Shown: positions 45,683-55,863 of the stretch, one piece after another
Numbering within the stretch: position 1 is the stretch's first letter
Layout of the letters: every line of letters starts with the position of its first letter
Source of the DNA: Smallanthus sonchifolius
Taxonomy: Eukaryota; Streptophyta; Magnoliopsida; Asterales; Asteraceae
DNA: 64,000 nucleotides
NCBI GenBank assembly: GCA_023525975.1
Contig: CM042021.1
Location: forward strand, 77,383,501 to 77,447,500
Reading direction: 5' to 3'
Position numbers and translations under genes: made by a program
Notes under the pieces: generated by a model
The model's input: the letters and a program-made list of their open reading frames with translations, nothing else
Told to the model about the DNA's origin: nothing
Database searches by the model: none

Positions 45683-45960
45683 CTCCCTCGCGGTACGCGA
45701 GGGAGATTTTGACAAAACCTCGCGGTACGCGAGGGGACTGCTTATGCGCCAGAAAATCACCTTCTCGCGGTACGCGAGAAGATCTTCAATGAAGTCTCGC
45801 GGTACGCGAGGGAATAGTACACGCGTCAGGGCCAGAAAACACGTGTCATGTACACTTGCCACCTGCTGCCACGTGTCATGCTGACTCACCTCGATTCGCG
45901 ACTTGTCATCCCCTCACGGTACGCGAGGGATTTCCTTGGCCGGCCTCGCGGTACGCGAGG
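45683..45960 (+). repeat. Hairpin-repeat array in G2 5' LTR (six units)
   Basis: Units lie at 45683-45705, 45718-45734, 45762-45780, 45796-45810, 45910-45929 and 45944-45960. All share core arms CTCGCG and CGCGAG around GTA. Arms extend to 10 bp in the first (CTCCCTCGCG with CGCGAGGGAG), and the flanking pairs differ from unit to unit while still pairing. Each unit holds several CpG sites. One unit (45910) has a G-to-A change that the 3' LTR lacks. Confidence 0.92.
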
Positions 45961-45976
45961 GACCGGAATTCCAGCC

Positions 45977-45984
45977 TATAAAAG
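45977..45984 (+). promoter_or_regulatory. G2 LTR TATA box
   Basis: TATAAAAG lies 17 bp downstream of the last hairpin unit, a good candidate for the U3/R promoter. The same sequence recurs in the 3' LTR at 53284. Confidence 0.75.
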
Positions 45985-47218
45985 GCCTTCAAAGGGGATT
46001 GAATTCTGTACAGTTTCTAAACGTTCGTTTCACACAAACCCCGTTCTTTCAAGCTCCACGACATCCCGAAGTGCTATCCAAGAGTCCAAACGAAATCCTG
46101 CACCAGCCGAAGTTTCGTCCAAATCCCGCGAAGTAGGTATCGTTAAAACTATTCATATATATATAGCCGCAATTATATATATATTCTCTCATATATATTC
46201 TCGTTAATCGTGTCTTCCCTAGGAAGAAACGTGTCGAGGTTCTGCTCAAATTCCGAAGCCTACAACCCTACCATCCATCAAAATCAAGGTGAACACGTTT
46301 AACGCTTTTCAAACGATAAAACCATTTTATTTACGAAAACGGCATGAAACAAATTAAATGCTTTAATCATAAGGGTAATCTACGTGATAGCATTCAGGCC
46401 ATAAGCATACGTAGATTTGATCAAATGGTATACATGTGACGGGTGAAAGTCCGGTCCGTGGCTGGGTACAGATCATGTAATGGGAAATCATAAGACTAAG
46501 GATGGGTTTCCTTAGCAGATTATACGAGGGACGAGTTCCTGAGTATCATGTAAGACTAAGAACAAGGTTCTTAGCATCATCACCCTGGGAATAGGCTATC
46601 AGTCTGAGACATAGCGCTCAGCCAGTTGACCCCATGGCAGTTAACCCAGTGTATGTAGGTGGTATATACTTCAGGTGAAATAGACTGCTGAATGTGTAGA
46701 TTTACCATACAAAAACGTGCTTAAAGGCTTTAATTTGGTTTATGTTAGAAATCATTTTCGTGTCAGTTAAATGTGATTCACCAGCTTTATGCTGATGTTC
46801 ATTTTCAAAACGTTTTTCACAGGTAATGAAAGAAATCATTAAATTCAGGGTGATGCAGTAAAGACAAGATCTTTAGGCATATCAAAATCCCTGTGGCAGA
46901 CTAATACAAGACCAAATGTTGGAACGGACGTAGATCCTAGACATTTTGAATGGCTTGTATTATGTAAATTATTTCAATCACTGTACATTATATAATAGAC
47001 TTTTGAAGATCTATTATCATGAAATGAAAAGGGACGTGGATCCCAAGTTTTGACAAAAAGTACAGAATTAACCCTTGAGGTTATTTACATTACATTTCAT
47101 TACAAAAAGGCATCAAGTAAAAACAAAGACTTCCGCTGTCCAAATTTATGGGACCTCATTCAGATACCAGCATTATCTCGCGACGCCCGGGCAGGGGTAG
47201 CCCGGGGTTGTGACAAGT

Positions 47219-47230
47219 TGGTATCAGAGC
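47219..47230 (+). other. G2 primer-binding site (tRNA-iMet)
   Basis: TGGTATCAGAGC lies three bases after the LTR end. Confidence 0.93.
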
Positions 47231-47351
47231 CACATTCAAGGGTTTTAGCAAAACTAGATACTTATATGATTGTATCTAGGCTTTAACCAATAGTTGTGCC
47301 TACTGAACAAACGATAGGAAGATGCCTTTAACATAACCAATAAATTGCAAG

Positions 47352-48158
47352 ATGTCAGATCCATACTATTATCCTTATAATTACCCAAACTACTTCCCTG
47401 GAGAATCATCTAATCAAGTAGTACCAAGATATGACGATTATATCCACTACCTGCCGACCCCGGAGAATTGGAACAGAATGGTCGCAGAACAAGTGGAGCA
47501 GACTCAAGCAAGGCTTGAACCTCTGAGAGAAGAATCAGAGTATTCAGTGGAAATGGAAGATTCAAGAGAATCTTTACGTCCTGTTATGACATCTATGCCA
47601 CCACCTCAATCATTAGACGTGGTAGATCATACCGGAACAATTCCAGAACATCCACCAAGTCCAAGTGAAGAAACTTCGCGTTCATTTGCTGAATCTGACA
47701 AGGCTGCCGTTTGTGAAGGCAGTGGTGGAAAATACTTCTTTGACCCTATTCCAGAACATCCCGTTTTCAAGGAACCTTTCTTCTATGTAGATCCCTCCGA
47801 TGGACGTCAGTATGCAACCGACGGAAAGGTCGTGTGGTCTGTTAATTCAACATATCATGATCTTAGGATGGGACACAGGAAACCACCTCCTTGCTATGGA
47901 TACCCTGAAGAACTGCCAAACTCAATGGATGAACACCTTGATCGTGCTCTTAGGGAAGCTGACGATCTACGTGCTGAGCTGTTCTTCACCAGACAAGTTG
48001 TAGTCCAGAATGAACAAACTATAATTGATTATGAGCTAGCTCAGGAAGACAGGAAGTATGCAGAGCAATGGGTGGCAGATCAGTTGATCCAGAAGGGTGC
48101 TATGACCGAGACTCTGGGGAGGTTCTATCAGGATTTGGGAGATGTGTTTCTAGGTTGA
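47352..48158 (+). CDS. G2 extra ORF before gag, function unknown
   Basis: This intact 268-codon ORF lies between the PBS and gag-pol, with its ATG 120 bp after the PBS and a 140-bp gap before the gag ATG. I do not recognise the family. The N-terminus is Tyr/Pro-rich (PYYYPYNYPNYFPG). The first half is acidic and Ser/Pro-rich. The middle has a compact FFYVDPSDGRQYATDGKVVW segment, and the last 70 residues look helical and charged (EADDLRAELFFTRQVVVQNE), probably a coiled coil. No zinc knuckle, signal peptide or membrane helix. Its intactness in a young element suggests use, but youth alone could explain it. Confidence 0.7.
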   Translation: MSDPYYYPYNYPNYFPGESSNQVVPRYDDYIHYLPTPENWNRMVAEQVEQTQARLEPLREESEYSVEMEDSRESLRPVMTSMPPPQSLDVVDHTGTIPEHPPSPSEETSRSFAESDKAAVCEGSGGKYFFDPIPEHPVFKEPFFYVDPSDGRQYATDGKVVWSVNSTYHDLRMGHRKPPPCYGYPEELPNSMDEHLDRALREADDLRAELFFTRQVVVQNEQTIIDYELAQEDRKYAEQWVADQLIQKGAMTETLGRFYQDLGDVFLG

Positions 48159-48298
48159 AGTTGATAATAGTATTTGTATAATTAGCTAACCCTACGTGAT
48201 ATAGATACATATCTATATTTCTGTAGTTGTAATGAATAGATGAAGTTTAACGATAATAAACTTCAAATTTTGACCCAAATTCGTGCTTATGTTCTTAG

Positions 48299-51200
48299 AT
48301 GTCTCAACAAAACAATGACAATAGCGGTCCATCTACCTACATTATCAAGGAAAAAGGAAAAGAAGTTAATAATAATCCTGAAATAACTACTCAACAACCA
48401 GAATTGCAACAACTGGTCAAACAAAGCATTAAAGAAATGCTTCCTGCCATAATAAAGGAAGTACAAGAAAACATCAAAACTCCAAGCCACGTAACTCTTC
48501 CTTCAAAAAGAATGGAAAACTCTTCGAAAACCCACACAGAGCAAGTAGCAAGCTCTCGTAAACCTCAAACCTCGAAAAGATCCAGAACATCAAGCAATAA
48601 GTATTCTGAATCTGAAGAATCGTTAAATCTAAGCAGTGAGAGCTCAGAAGAAGAAAATGAAACAAAAAGGTATAAACACAAGGAGTGTTCTTACAAAACC
48701 TTTCAGGACTGTAAACCTTATGAATTTAAGGGCACCGAAGGCGGTATTGCTACTCTTCACTGGCTAGAGAAGATGGAGTCAGTAATAGCAATTAGCAAGT
48801 GTGCTAAGAAAGATCAAGTACTGTATGCTTCAAACTCCTTCAAAAATGAAGCGTTGGAATGGTGGAATTCAATCATTTCTGCCAAAGGGAGGAGAAAGAC
48901 CAATGCTATGGATTGGAAAGAATTCCGAGCAAAGGTGAAAAGGAAATTTTGCCCCAAGAATGAGAAAGAACAAGCTGAAAGGAAATTTTTGGATCACAGG
49001 ATGGTGGGTACCAATGATCGAGAGTATACTACCAAATTTTTTGAATATGCCCGTTTGGCACCTCACCTGGCTAAACCCGAGTCGGTTCTCATAACTCGAT
49101 ATATTTACGGTTTAGTTCCAGAGATCCGTGATTTGGTGAAGGTTGTCTCACCAAAAACCATTGAGTCCACCGTAGAGCTGACCGGTACCATGACGGCTGG
49201 ATTGATCAGAAACCTAGAAGAGAGAAAGAAAATGGAATCCTCTACAAAAACAAAACCCGAAGCCAAAAGATTTAGCAAAAGCTTTGGGCAAAAAGGATTT
49301 CCATTTAACAATCCACCATGCAAAACGTGCGGACGCAGGCATAGTGGAAAGTGTGTTTTTGAAACTCCATTCTGTAATCATTGCAAGGTCTCAGGTCACA
49401 CTACTGAGAATTGCTTCAAGAGAAAGGGAATGATTACTTGTTTCAATTGTGGAGAGCCAGGGCACATCAGAACGAATTGCCCTAAGTTTGCAAAGACCAG
49501 AGGAGCTGGAGGATCAGGAGTTAAGATAACTCCAGAAACCAAAAAGATCGTGCGAGCATTTGTCATGAATGCTAATCAAGCTGAGAGAACGCCGGACGTA
49601 ATTACCGGTACGTTTCTTCTTAATAATGTTTATGCTAAGGTCTTATTTGACTCAGGTGCGAACCGGAGTTTTATAGATTATAATTTCTGTAATCTATTAA
49701 ACGAACCATTAAGTCCCTTAGCTGAAACATATGAAGTAGAAACAGCGAACGGTGATTTGATAAAAATATCCCAATCACTGAACAATTGTTACATTACATT
49801 GGCTGGTTTCACTATCCCAGTACAATTGTTACCAATGTCAATAACTGGCTTTGACATTGTTTTGGGGATGGATTGGTTATCTAATAACCAAGCCGAAATC
49901 CTTTGTAATCAACAAGTTGTAAAACTCGTTACACCAACAAACAAAACTCTAACTATCCAAGGTGATAAACCCACAAAACCTATCCAGATAATCTCCATAC
50001 TTAAAGCAACCAAGTGCTTAAGAAAAGGATATCTGGCATGTCTGGTATCAATTACTGCCTTGGAAAAGGAGAAGAAGATAGAATTAGTACATGTAGTATC
50101 TGAATTTCCAGACGTTTTTCCTGAAGAACTGCCTGGATTACCACCAGAACGAGAGGTAGAATTTCGAATCAACCTTGTACCTGGTGCAACTCCAATTGCC
50201 AAATCCCCGTACAGACTGGCACCCACAGAAATGGCAGAACTCAAGAAACAATTGGATGAACTTCTTGAGAAAGGTTTTATCCAACCAAGTTCTTCACCCT
50301 GGGGAGCTCCAATTCTCTTTGTTAAGAAGAAAGACGGATCAATGCGCATGTGTATTGATTATCGGGAACTGAATAAAGTTACCATCAAAAACCGATACCC
50401 GCTTCCACGGATTGACGATTTATTCGATCAACTCCAAGGAGCTTGTCATTTTTCAAAGATCGATCTTCATTCAGGTTATCATCAGTTGAAAGTGCATGAT
50501 AACGATATCTCGAAAACTGCATTTCGAACACGGTATGGACATTTCGAGTTCACGGTTATGCCATTTGGACTTACAAATGCTCCTGTTGCATTCATGGACA
50601 TGATGAATCGTGTCTGCAAACCTTACTTGGATAAGTTTGTCATAGTTTTTATTGATGACATACTTATTTATTCCAAAACCCAAGTTGAACACGAAACTCA
50701 TCTTCGAACCATACTTGAACTTATTCGAAAAGAGAAATTATATGCTAAGTTTTCCAAATGCGAATTTTGGTTAACGGAAGTACAATTTCTTGGTCATGTC
50801 ATCAACGTGAACGGAATTCAAGTAGATCCTTCCAAAATTGAAGCTATATCCAAATGGGAAATTCCCAAGTCACCCACCGAAATTCGTAGTTTTCTGGGAT
50901 TAGCGGGATATTACCGCCGGTTCATTCAAAATTTTTCTCGTATAGCAATCCCACTCACATCCCTAACTCGGAAATCTGTAAAATACGAATGGGGACCCAA
51001 ACAATCTGAATCTTTTGAAACTTTGAAACAAAAACTGACAAACGCACCTATTCTATCTTTACCAGATGGTATTGAAGACTTCGTAGTTTACTGCGACGCC
51101 TCACATACTGGTTTAGGTTGCGTATTAATGCAACGCAAGAAAGTCATTGCTTATGCATCTCGTCAGTTGAAAATTCATGAGAAAAACTACTCAACCCACG

Positions 51201-52831
51201 ATCTAGAGTTGGGCGCTATAATCTTTGCTTTGAAATTATGGCGACACTATCTCTATGGGGTTAAGTTCACAATCTACACTGATCATAAAAGTCTCAAGTA
51301 CATATTTAGCCAGAAGGAGTTAAATATGAGACAAAGAAGATGGATGGAAATCCTGAATGATTATGATTGTGAAATTTGTTATCATGAAGGAAAGGCAAAT
51401 GTAGTAGCAGATGCCTTGAGCCGAAAAGAAAATGTCAAGCCAAAGAGAGTACGTTCTCTCAGACTTGAACTACAAATTGATCTTGTAAGTCAGTTAAAAG
51501 AGGCACAAGAGTTAGCTTTGAAGGAAGGTAACTTTGAAAAAGAAGGAATGAAAGGAATGCTTGATTTACTGATCAAAGGAGAAGATAATATCCTTCGCAT
51601 GAATAAACGTATTTGGGTACCAGTTACAGGTGATCTTCGAGAGCGAATCCTCGAAGAAGCACACAAGTCCAAATACACCATGCACCCAGGAAGTGATAAA
51701 ATGTACAAGAACCTCAAAGAAAGTTACTGGTGGATTGGTATGAAAAAGAACATTGCTATCTACATAGCAAAATGTTTGACTTGTTCCAAAGTCAAAGCCG
51801 AACACCAAAAGCCAGCTGGATTATTGCAACAGTTAGAATTACCAGTTTGGAAATGGGAACTGATAACTATGGACTTTATTACAAAACTTCCTCGAACCAC
51901 TCGTGGAAATAATGCAATCTGGGTTATCATTGACCGTTTAACCAAATCAGCTCACTTTCTATCTATCAAGGACACCATGAGTATGGATAAAATGGCGCAA
52001 ATTTACGTTAATGAAATTGTAACGTTACATGGTGTGCCTCTATCCATAGTGTCAGATAGAGATAGTCGCTTCACATCTCGATTCTGGCAAAGTTTTCAAA
52101 CAGCTCTAGGAACTCGATTGAATCTTAGCACTGCTTATCATCCACAAACTGATGGGCAGAGCGAAAGAACCATACAAACCCTAGAAGATATGCTCCGAGC
52201 CTGTGTGATAGACTTTGGAGGTAATTGGGATGATCATTTACCTCTAATGGAATTCTCATACAACAATAGTTATCACACAAGTATTCAGGCCGCACCATTT
52301 GAAGCATTGTACGGACGGAAATGTCGAACGCCTGTATGTTGGTCAGATATCGGAGAAAATCAGTTATCAGGACCAGAGATAGTCCAAGAAACCACTGATA
52401 AAGTATTACAAATACGTGAACGTTTAAAAGCGGCTCGAGATCGACAGAAAAGTTATGCAGATAAACGAAGAAAGCCGTTAGAATTCCAATTCGGTGACAA
52501 GGTGTTATTAAAAGTTTCACCTTGGAAAGGTGTTATTCGTTTCGGAAAGAAAGGAAAGTTAAGTCCACGTTTTGTTGGACCTTTCAAAATCATTAAACGA
52601 ATCGGATCTGTTGCCTATCAGCTTGAACTACCAGTAGAGATGGGTGGGGTACACGATATATTCCATGTATCAAACCTACGTAAGTGTTTAGCTGATGAAT
52701 CCTTGCTTATGCCTTTACAAGATGTGGAAGTAAATGAAAAGCTCAAATTCATTGAACGACCGTTACAAATTGAAGACCGACAAATCAAAAAGCTTAAACG
52801 GAAACAATTGGTGTTGGTCAAAGTAAGATAG
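48299..52831 (+). CDS. gag-pol: G2 gag-pol polyprotein, 1510 residues, C-terminus truncated
   Basis: One frame covers Ty3 gag (about residues 130-310), Cys/His motifs including CNHCKVSGHTTENC and CFNCGEPGHIRTNC (about 360-393), and aspartic protease (LFDSGANRSF, about 449). It continues with RT (FIDDILIYS, about 783), RNase H (VYCDASHTGLG, about 929) and an integrase zinc domain (HPGSDKMYKN and CLTC, about 1127-1160). The catalytic core has MDFITKLP, VSDRDSRF and DGQSERT (D, D, E). A Tekay-type tail follows (SPWKGVIRFGKKGKLSPRF...). All catalytic residues are present. The TAG at 52829-52831 stands where relatives have Trp after VKV-; 25 more in-frame codons follow to TGA at 52907, including EYTWELESEMRKKYPHLF, so only the chromodomain-like end is lost. 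Confidence 0.93.
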   Translation: MSQQNNDNSGPSTYIIKEKGKEVNNNPEITTQQPELQQLVKQSIKEMLPAIIKEVQENIKTPSHVTLPSKRMENSSKTHTEQVASSRKPQTSKRSRTSSNKYSESEESLNLSSESSEEENETKRYKHKECSYKTFQDCKPYEFKGTEGGIATLHWLEKMESVIAISKCAKKDQVLYASNSFKNEALEWWNSIISAKGRRKTNAMDWKEFRAKVKRKFCPKNEKEQAERKFLDHRMVGTNDREYTTKFFEYARLAPHLAKPESVLITRYIYGLVPEIRDLVKVVSPKTIESTVELTGTMTAGLIRNLEERKKMESSTKTKPEAKRFSKSFGQKGFPFNNPPCKTCGRRHSGKCVFETPFCNHCKVSGHTTENCFKRKGMITCFNCGEPGHIRTNCPKFAKTRGAGGSGVKITPETKKIVRAFVMNANQAERTPDVITGTFLLNNVYAKVLFDSGANRSFIDYNFCNLLNEPLSPLAETYEVETANGDLIKISQSLNNCYITLAGFTIPVQLLPMSITGFDIVLGMDWLSNNQAEILCNQQVVKLVTPTNKTLTIQGDKPTKPIQIISILKATKCLRKGYLACLVSITALEKEKKIELVHVVSEFPDVFPEELPGLPPEREVEFRINLVPGATPIAKSPYRLAPTEMAELKKQLDELLEKGFIQPSSSPWGAPILFVKKKDGSMRMCIDYRELNKVTIKNRYPLPRIDDLFDQLQGACHFSKIDLHSGYHQLKVHDNDISKTAFRTRYGHFEFTVMPFGLTNAPVAFMDMMNRVCKPYLDKFVIVFIDDILIYSKTQVEHETHLRTILELIRKEKLYAKFSKCEFWLTEVQFLGHVINVNGIQVDPSKIEAISKWEIPKSPTEIRSFLGLAGYYRRFIQNFSRIAIPLTSLTRKSVKYEWGPKQSESFETLKQKLTNAPILSLPDGIEDFVVYCDASHTGLGCVLMQRKKVIAYASRQLKIHEKNYSTHDLELGAIIFALKLWRHYLYGVKFTIYTDHKSLKYIFSQKELNMRQRRWMEILNDYDCEICYHEGKANVVADALSRKENVKPKRVRSLRLELQIDLVSQLKEAQELALKEGNFEKEGMKGMLDLLIKGEDNILRMNKRIWVPVTGDLRERILEEAHKSKYTMHPGSDKMYKNLKESYWWIGMKKNIAIYIAKCLTCSKVKAEHQKPAGLLQQLELPVWKWELITMDFITKLPRTTRGNNAIWVIIDRLTKSAHFLSIKDTMSMDKMAQIYVNEIVTLHGVPLSIVSDRDSRFTSRFWQSFQTALGTRLNLSTAYHPQTDGQSERTIQTLEDMLRACVIDFGGNWDDHLPLMEFSYNNSYHTSIQAAPFEALYGRKCRTPVCWSDIGENQLSGPEIVQETTDKVLQIRERLKAARDRQKSYADKRRKPLEFQFGDKVLLKVSPWKGVIRFGKKGKLSPRFVGPFKIIKRIGSVAYQLELPVEMGGVHDIFHVSNLRKCLADESLLMPLQDVEVNEKLKFIERPLQIEDRQIKKLKRKQLVLVKVR

Positions 52832-52930
52832 GATTCCAGACGTGGCCCAGAATATACCTGGGAACTTGAGTCAGAAATGCGCAAAAAGTATCCACATCTC
52901 TTTCAATGAATCTCGAGGACGAGATTATTC

Positions 52931-52945
52931 TAAAGGAGGGGAGGA
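52931..52945 (+). other. G2 polypurine tract
   Basis: AAAGGAGGGGAGGA directly precedes the TG of the 3' LTR. Confidence 0.88.
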
Positions 52946-54509
52946 TGTAACACCCAAAAATAAAAAGAAAAGAAAAATTCAAAATTTCACTCCCTCGCGG
53001 TACGCGAGGGAGATTTTGACAAAACCTCGCGGTACGCGAGGGGACTGCTTATGCGCCAGAAAATCACCTTCTCGCGGTACGCGAGATGATCTTCAATGAA
53101 GTCTCGCGGTACGCGAGGGAATAGTACACGCGTCAGGGCCAGAAAACACGTGTCATGTACACTTGCCACCTGCTGCCACGTGTCATGCTGACTCACCTCG
53201 ATTCGCGACTTGTCATCCCCTCGCGGTACGCGAGGGATTTCCTTGGCCGGCCTCGCGGTACGCGAGGGACCGGAATTCCAGCCTATAAAAGGCCTTCAAA
53301 GGGGATTGAATTCTGTACAGTTTCTAAACGTTCGTTTCACACAAACCCCGTTCTTTCAAGCTCCACGACATCCCGAAGTGCTATCCAAGAGTCCAAACGA
53401 AATCCTGCACCAGCCGAAGTTTCGTCCAAATCCCGCGAAGTAGGTATCGTTAAAACTATTCATATATATATAGCCGCAATTATATATATATTCTCTCATA
53501 TATATTCTCGTTAATCGTGTCTTCCCTAGGAAGAAACGTGTCGAGGTTCTGCTCAAATTCCGAAGCCTACAACCCTACCATCCATCAAAATCAAGGTGAA
53601 CACGTTTAACGCTTTTCAAACGATAAAACCATTTTATTTACGAAAACGGCATGAAACAAATTAAATGCTTTAATCATAAGGGTAATCTACGTGATAGCAT
53701 TCAGGCCATAAGCATACGTAGATTTGATCAAATGGTATACATGTGACGGGTGAAAGTCCGGTCCGTGGCTGGGTACAGATCATGTAATGGGAAATCATAA
53801 GACTAAGGATGGGTTTCCTTAGCAGATTATACGAGGGACGAGTTCCTGAGTATCATGTAAGACTAAGAACAAGGTTCTTAGCATCATCACCCTGGGAATA
53901 GGCTATCAGTCTGAGACATAGCGCTCAGCCAGTTGACCCCATGGCAGTTAACCCAGTGTATGTAGGTGGTATATACTTCAGGTGAAATAGACTGCTGAAT
54001 GTGTAGATTTACCATACAAAAACGTGCTTAAAGGCTTTAATTTGGTTTATGTTAGAAATCATTTTCGTGTCAGTTAAATGTGATTCACCAGCTTTATGCT
54101 GATGTTCATTTTCAAAACGTTTTTCACAGGTAATGAAAGAAATCATTAAATTCAGGGTGATGCAGTAAAGACAAGATCTTTAGGCATATCAAAATCCCTG
54201 TGGCAGACTAATACAAGACCAAATGTTGGAACGGACGTAGATCCTAGACATTTTGAATGGCTTGTATTATGTAAATTATTTCAATCACTGTACATTATAT
54301 AATAGACTTTTGAAGATCTATTATCATGAAATGAAAAGGGACGTGGATCCCAAGTTTTGACAAAAAGTACAGAATTAACCCTTGAGGTTATTTACATTAC
54401 ATTTCATTACAAAAAGGCATCAAGTAAAAACAAAGACTTCCGCTGTCCAAATTTATGGGACCTCATTCAGATACCAGCATTATCTCGCGACGCCCGGGCA
54501 GGGGTAGCC
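52946..54509 (+). repeat. G2 3' LTR, lacking its last 13 bp
   Basis: It matches the 5' LTR base for base at a constant offset of 7307, except for two substitutions (in the hairpin units at about 53086 and 53222). It ends at GGGGTAGCC, where the 5' LTR continues CGGGGTTGTGACA. G1 LTR sequence follows. Confidence 0.95.
52990..53267 (+). repeat. Hairpin-repeat array in G2 3' LTR (six units)
   Basis: Same six units as in the 5' LTR, offset by 7307. Both LTR-to-LTR substitutions that I see fall inside this array. Confidence 0.92.
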
Positions 54510-55848
54510 TTTATTAGTTATATTATTTTCCTAACCATTAGTTTAATGGTGGAAACGCACGAATATATATTTATTACATATTATTATTGTAATTAGAATC
54601 ATTCGACACGAAACGTGTTTATCTCAATAAGTATATTAAGGAACCTTTATTCCCGTGGGCACGTTCGTCTACTACTTGATCATTAGAGCGTTTCTTTTTA
54701 GGACGTTCAATATTCCTTGTCGTCGTCACAAATCCCATTGTAACCCTAATTGTTATGTGTATAATTCTAGGGCACACGTAAGCCGTTGCAAGCTAACACT
54801 TGTGGTTTCAATCTCATTCTTGTGTGAATCTTCCTACGCAACTCAGGTGAGTTTCACGGCCCCCTTTTTACTTGTTTTACTATTGGGGGAGAAACATGCT
54901 TACACACAAACATTATTTTACTTGTTTTCCTGTTGAGGATAAACACGCATACACACAAACATTATTTTTACTTGTTTTCCCGTTGGGGAGAAACATGCAT
55001 ACAAATGAATATCATTTTACTTGTTTTCCCGTTGGGGAGAAACATGCGTACAAATAATCATCATCTTACTTGTTTTCCCGTTGGGGAGAAACATGCATAC
55101 GAACAGGCATCTGTTACTTGTCTCCCAGCCAGGGAGAGACATACACACGGACATGGATCACATAGTATTTCATTACCACTTGTGTACATAAGTGCAAACA
55201 TAAAATGCAAAGTCCTTACACACTCGGACCGTTAATATATGTAGTATAGCGAGGAAATTTGAGTAGTACTACTGGGTTTGACAAACCCCACCCGGGCTAG
55301 TCGCGCTAGCACGATTGGAGGTCGAACGGGTGTAGATTGTCCTAAACACTTGCCATTTGTTGTTGTTAGCAATGGCGGAAGGCACCCAAATACAAACAGT
55401 CAGCTTCGGTTACGAACGCTTAGAGTAACTTGTACATTGCCTAGCTAGCAATAAGTGTGACTTACGTATGTGGATCTAACAACACTCAAACAGTTTATTT
55501 ACATACAAACCTGTGAACTCACCAACCTCGTGTTGACACTTTTTCTTACATGTTTCTCAGGTCGCTTTGGCACAGGTTGCACACTTAGGACATGCATGGA
55601 TTCCTACTGTCATATCATTCATTTCAAACATCTTAAACAGTTTTACTTATTTACATTAATTGACGCTTGTTGCGTGTAATTACTTTTGATTTCATTCTAA
55701 CGTTTACGCTTCCGCATTTAACTCTGAACATTTATGTTATAACTTTTTAAGTCTCATATAGATTCGTTTAATGTAACTAATGACTAAGATCCTGGGTTAT
55801 CACGCTCCTAACGGTAGAACTCCGTTAGTGAAATTTGGGGGTGTGACA
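54510..55848 (+). repeat. G1 5' LTR, second part
   Basis: Noncoding; it runs from the G2 junction to GGGGGTGTGACA just before a PBS. It contains the tandem repeat at 54867-55150, and a GACAAACCCCACCCGGG motif at about 55281 also seen, varied, in F and G3 LTRs. It is assigned to G1 because it supplies the missing LTR end and PBS. Confidence 0.75.
54867..55150 (+). repeat. Tandem repeat of about 50 bp, six units, in G1 LTR
   Basis: Each unit reads approximately ACTTGTTTTCCCGTTGGGG then AGAAACATGCATAC, diverging toward both ends. The arms TTTCCC and GGGAGAAA are partly complementary. Long reading frames across it are a by-product of the repeat. Confidence 0.88.
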
Positions 55849-55851
55849 GAT

Positions 55852-55863
55852 TGGTATCAGAGC
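55852..55863 (+). other. G1 primer-binding site (tRNA-iMet)
   Basis: TGGTATCAGAGC lies three bases after the LTR end. Confidence 0.9.

Larger units (their letters stand above)
45639..47215 (+). repeat. G2 5' LTR
   Basis: 1577 bp, TGTAACACCC to GTTGTGACA, followed by the PBS. U3 carries six short hairpin repeats (45683-45960) upstream of a TATAAAAG box. Confidence 0.95.
45639..54509 (+). mobile_element. G2: young Tekay-like Ty3 element nested in G1
   Basis: It contains 5' LTR, PBS, an extra ORF (47352-48158), a single gag-pol ORF (48299-52831), a polypurine tract and 3' LTR. Over 1564 aligned LTR bases I see two substitutions and no indel, so insertion is very recent. Domain order RT-RNase H-integrase and the C-terminal tail are those of Ty3 chromoviruses, most like Tekay. 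The last 13 bp of the 3' LTR are missing, and no target duplication is found. Confidence 0.92.

Noticed and set aside
45683..45960. Regularly repeated hairpins resembling a CRISPR array
   Set aside because: Unit spacing is irregular, the spacers are part of an LTR that occurs twice, there are no cas genes, and the genome is clearly a plant's.
45848..46249. Short ORFs repeated in both G2 LTRs
   Set aside because: They run over the promoter and transcribed leader of the LTR, have no domain, and are identical in both LTRs simply because the LTRs are identical.
45639..54509. G2 as a fully intact autonomous element
   Set aside because: The premature TAG removes the C-terminal tail and the 3' LTR lacks 13 bp; it is near-intact, not intact.
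54655..55235. Plus-strand ORFs with HKHYF..LFS-like repeats
   Set aside because: They are produced by the 50-bp tandem repeat in the G1 LTR; there is no start context or homology.
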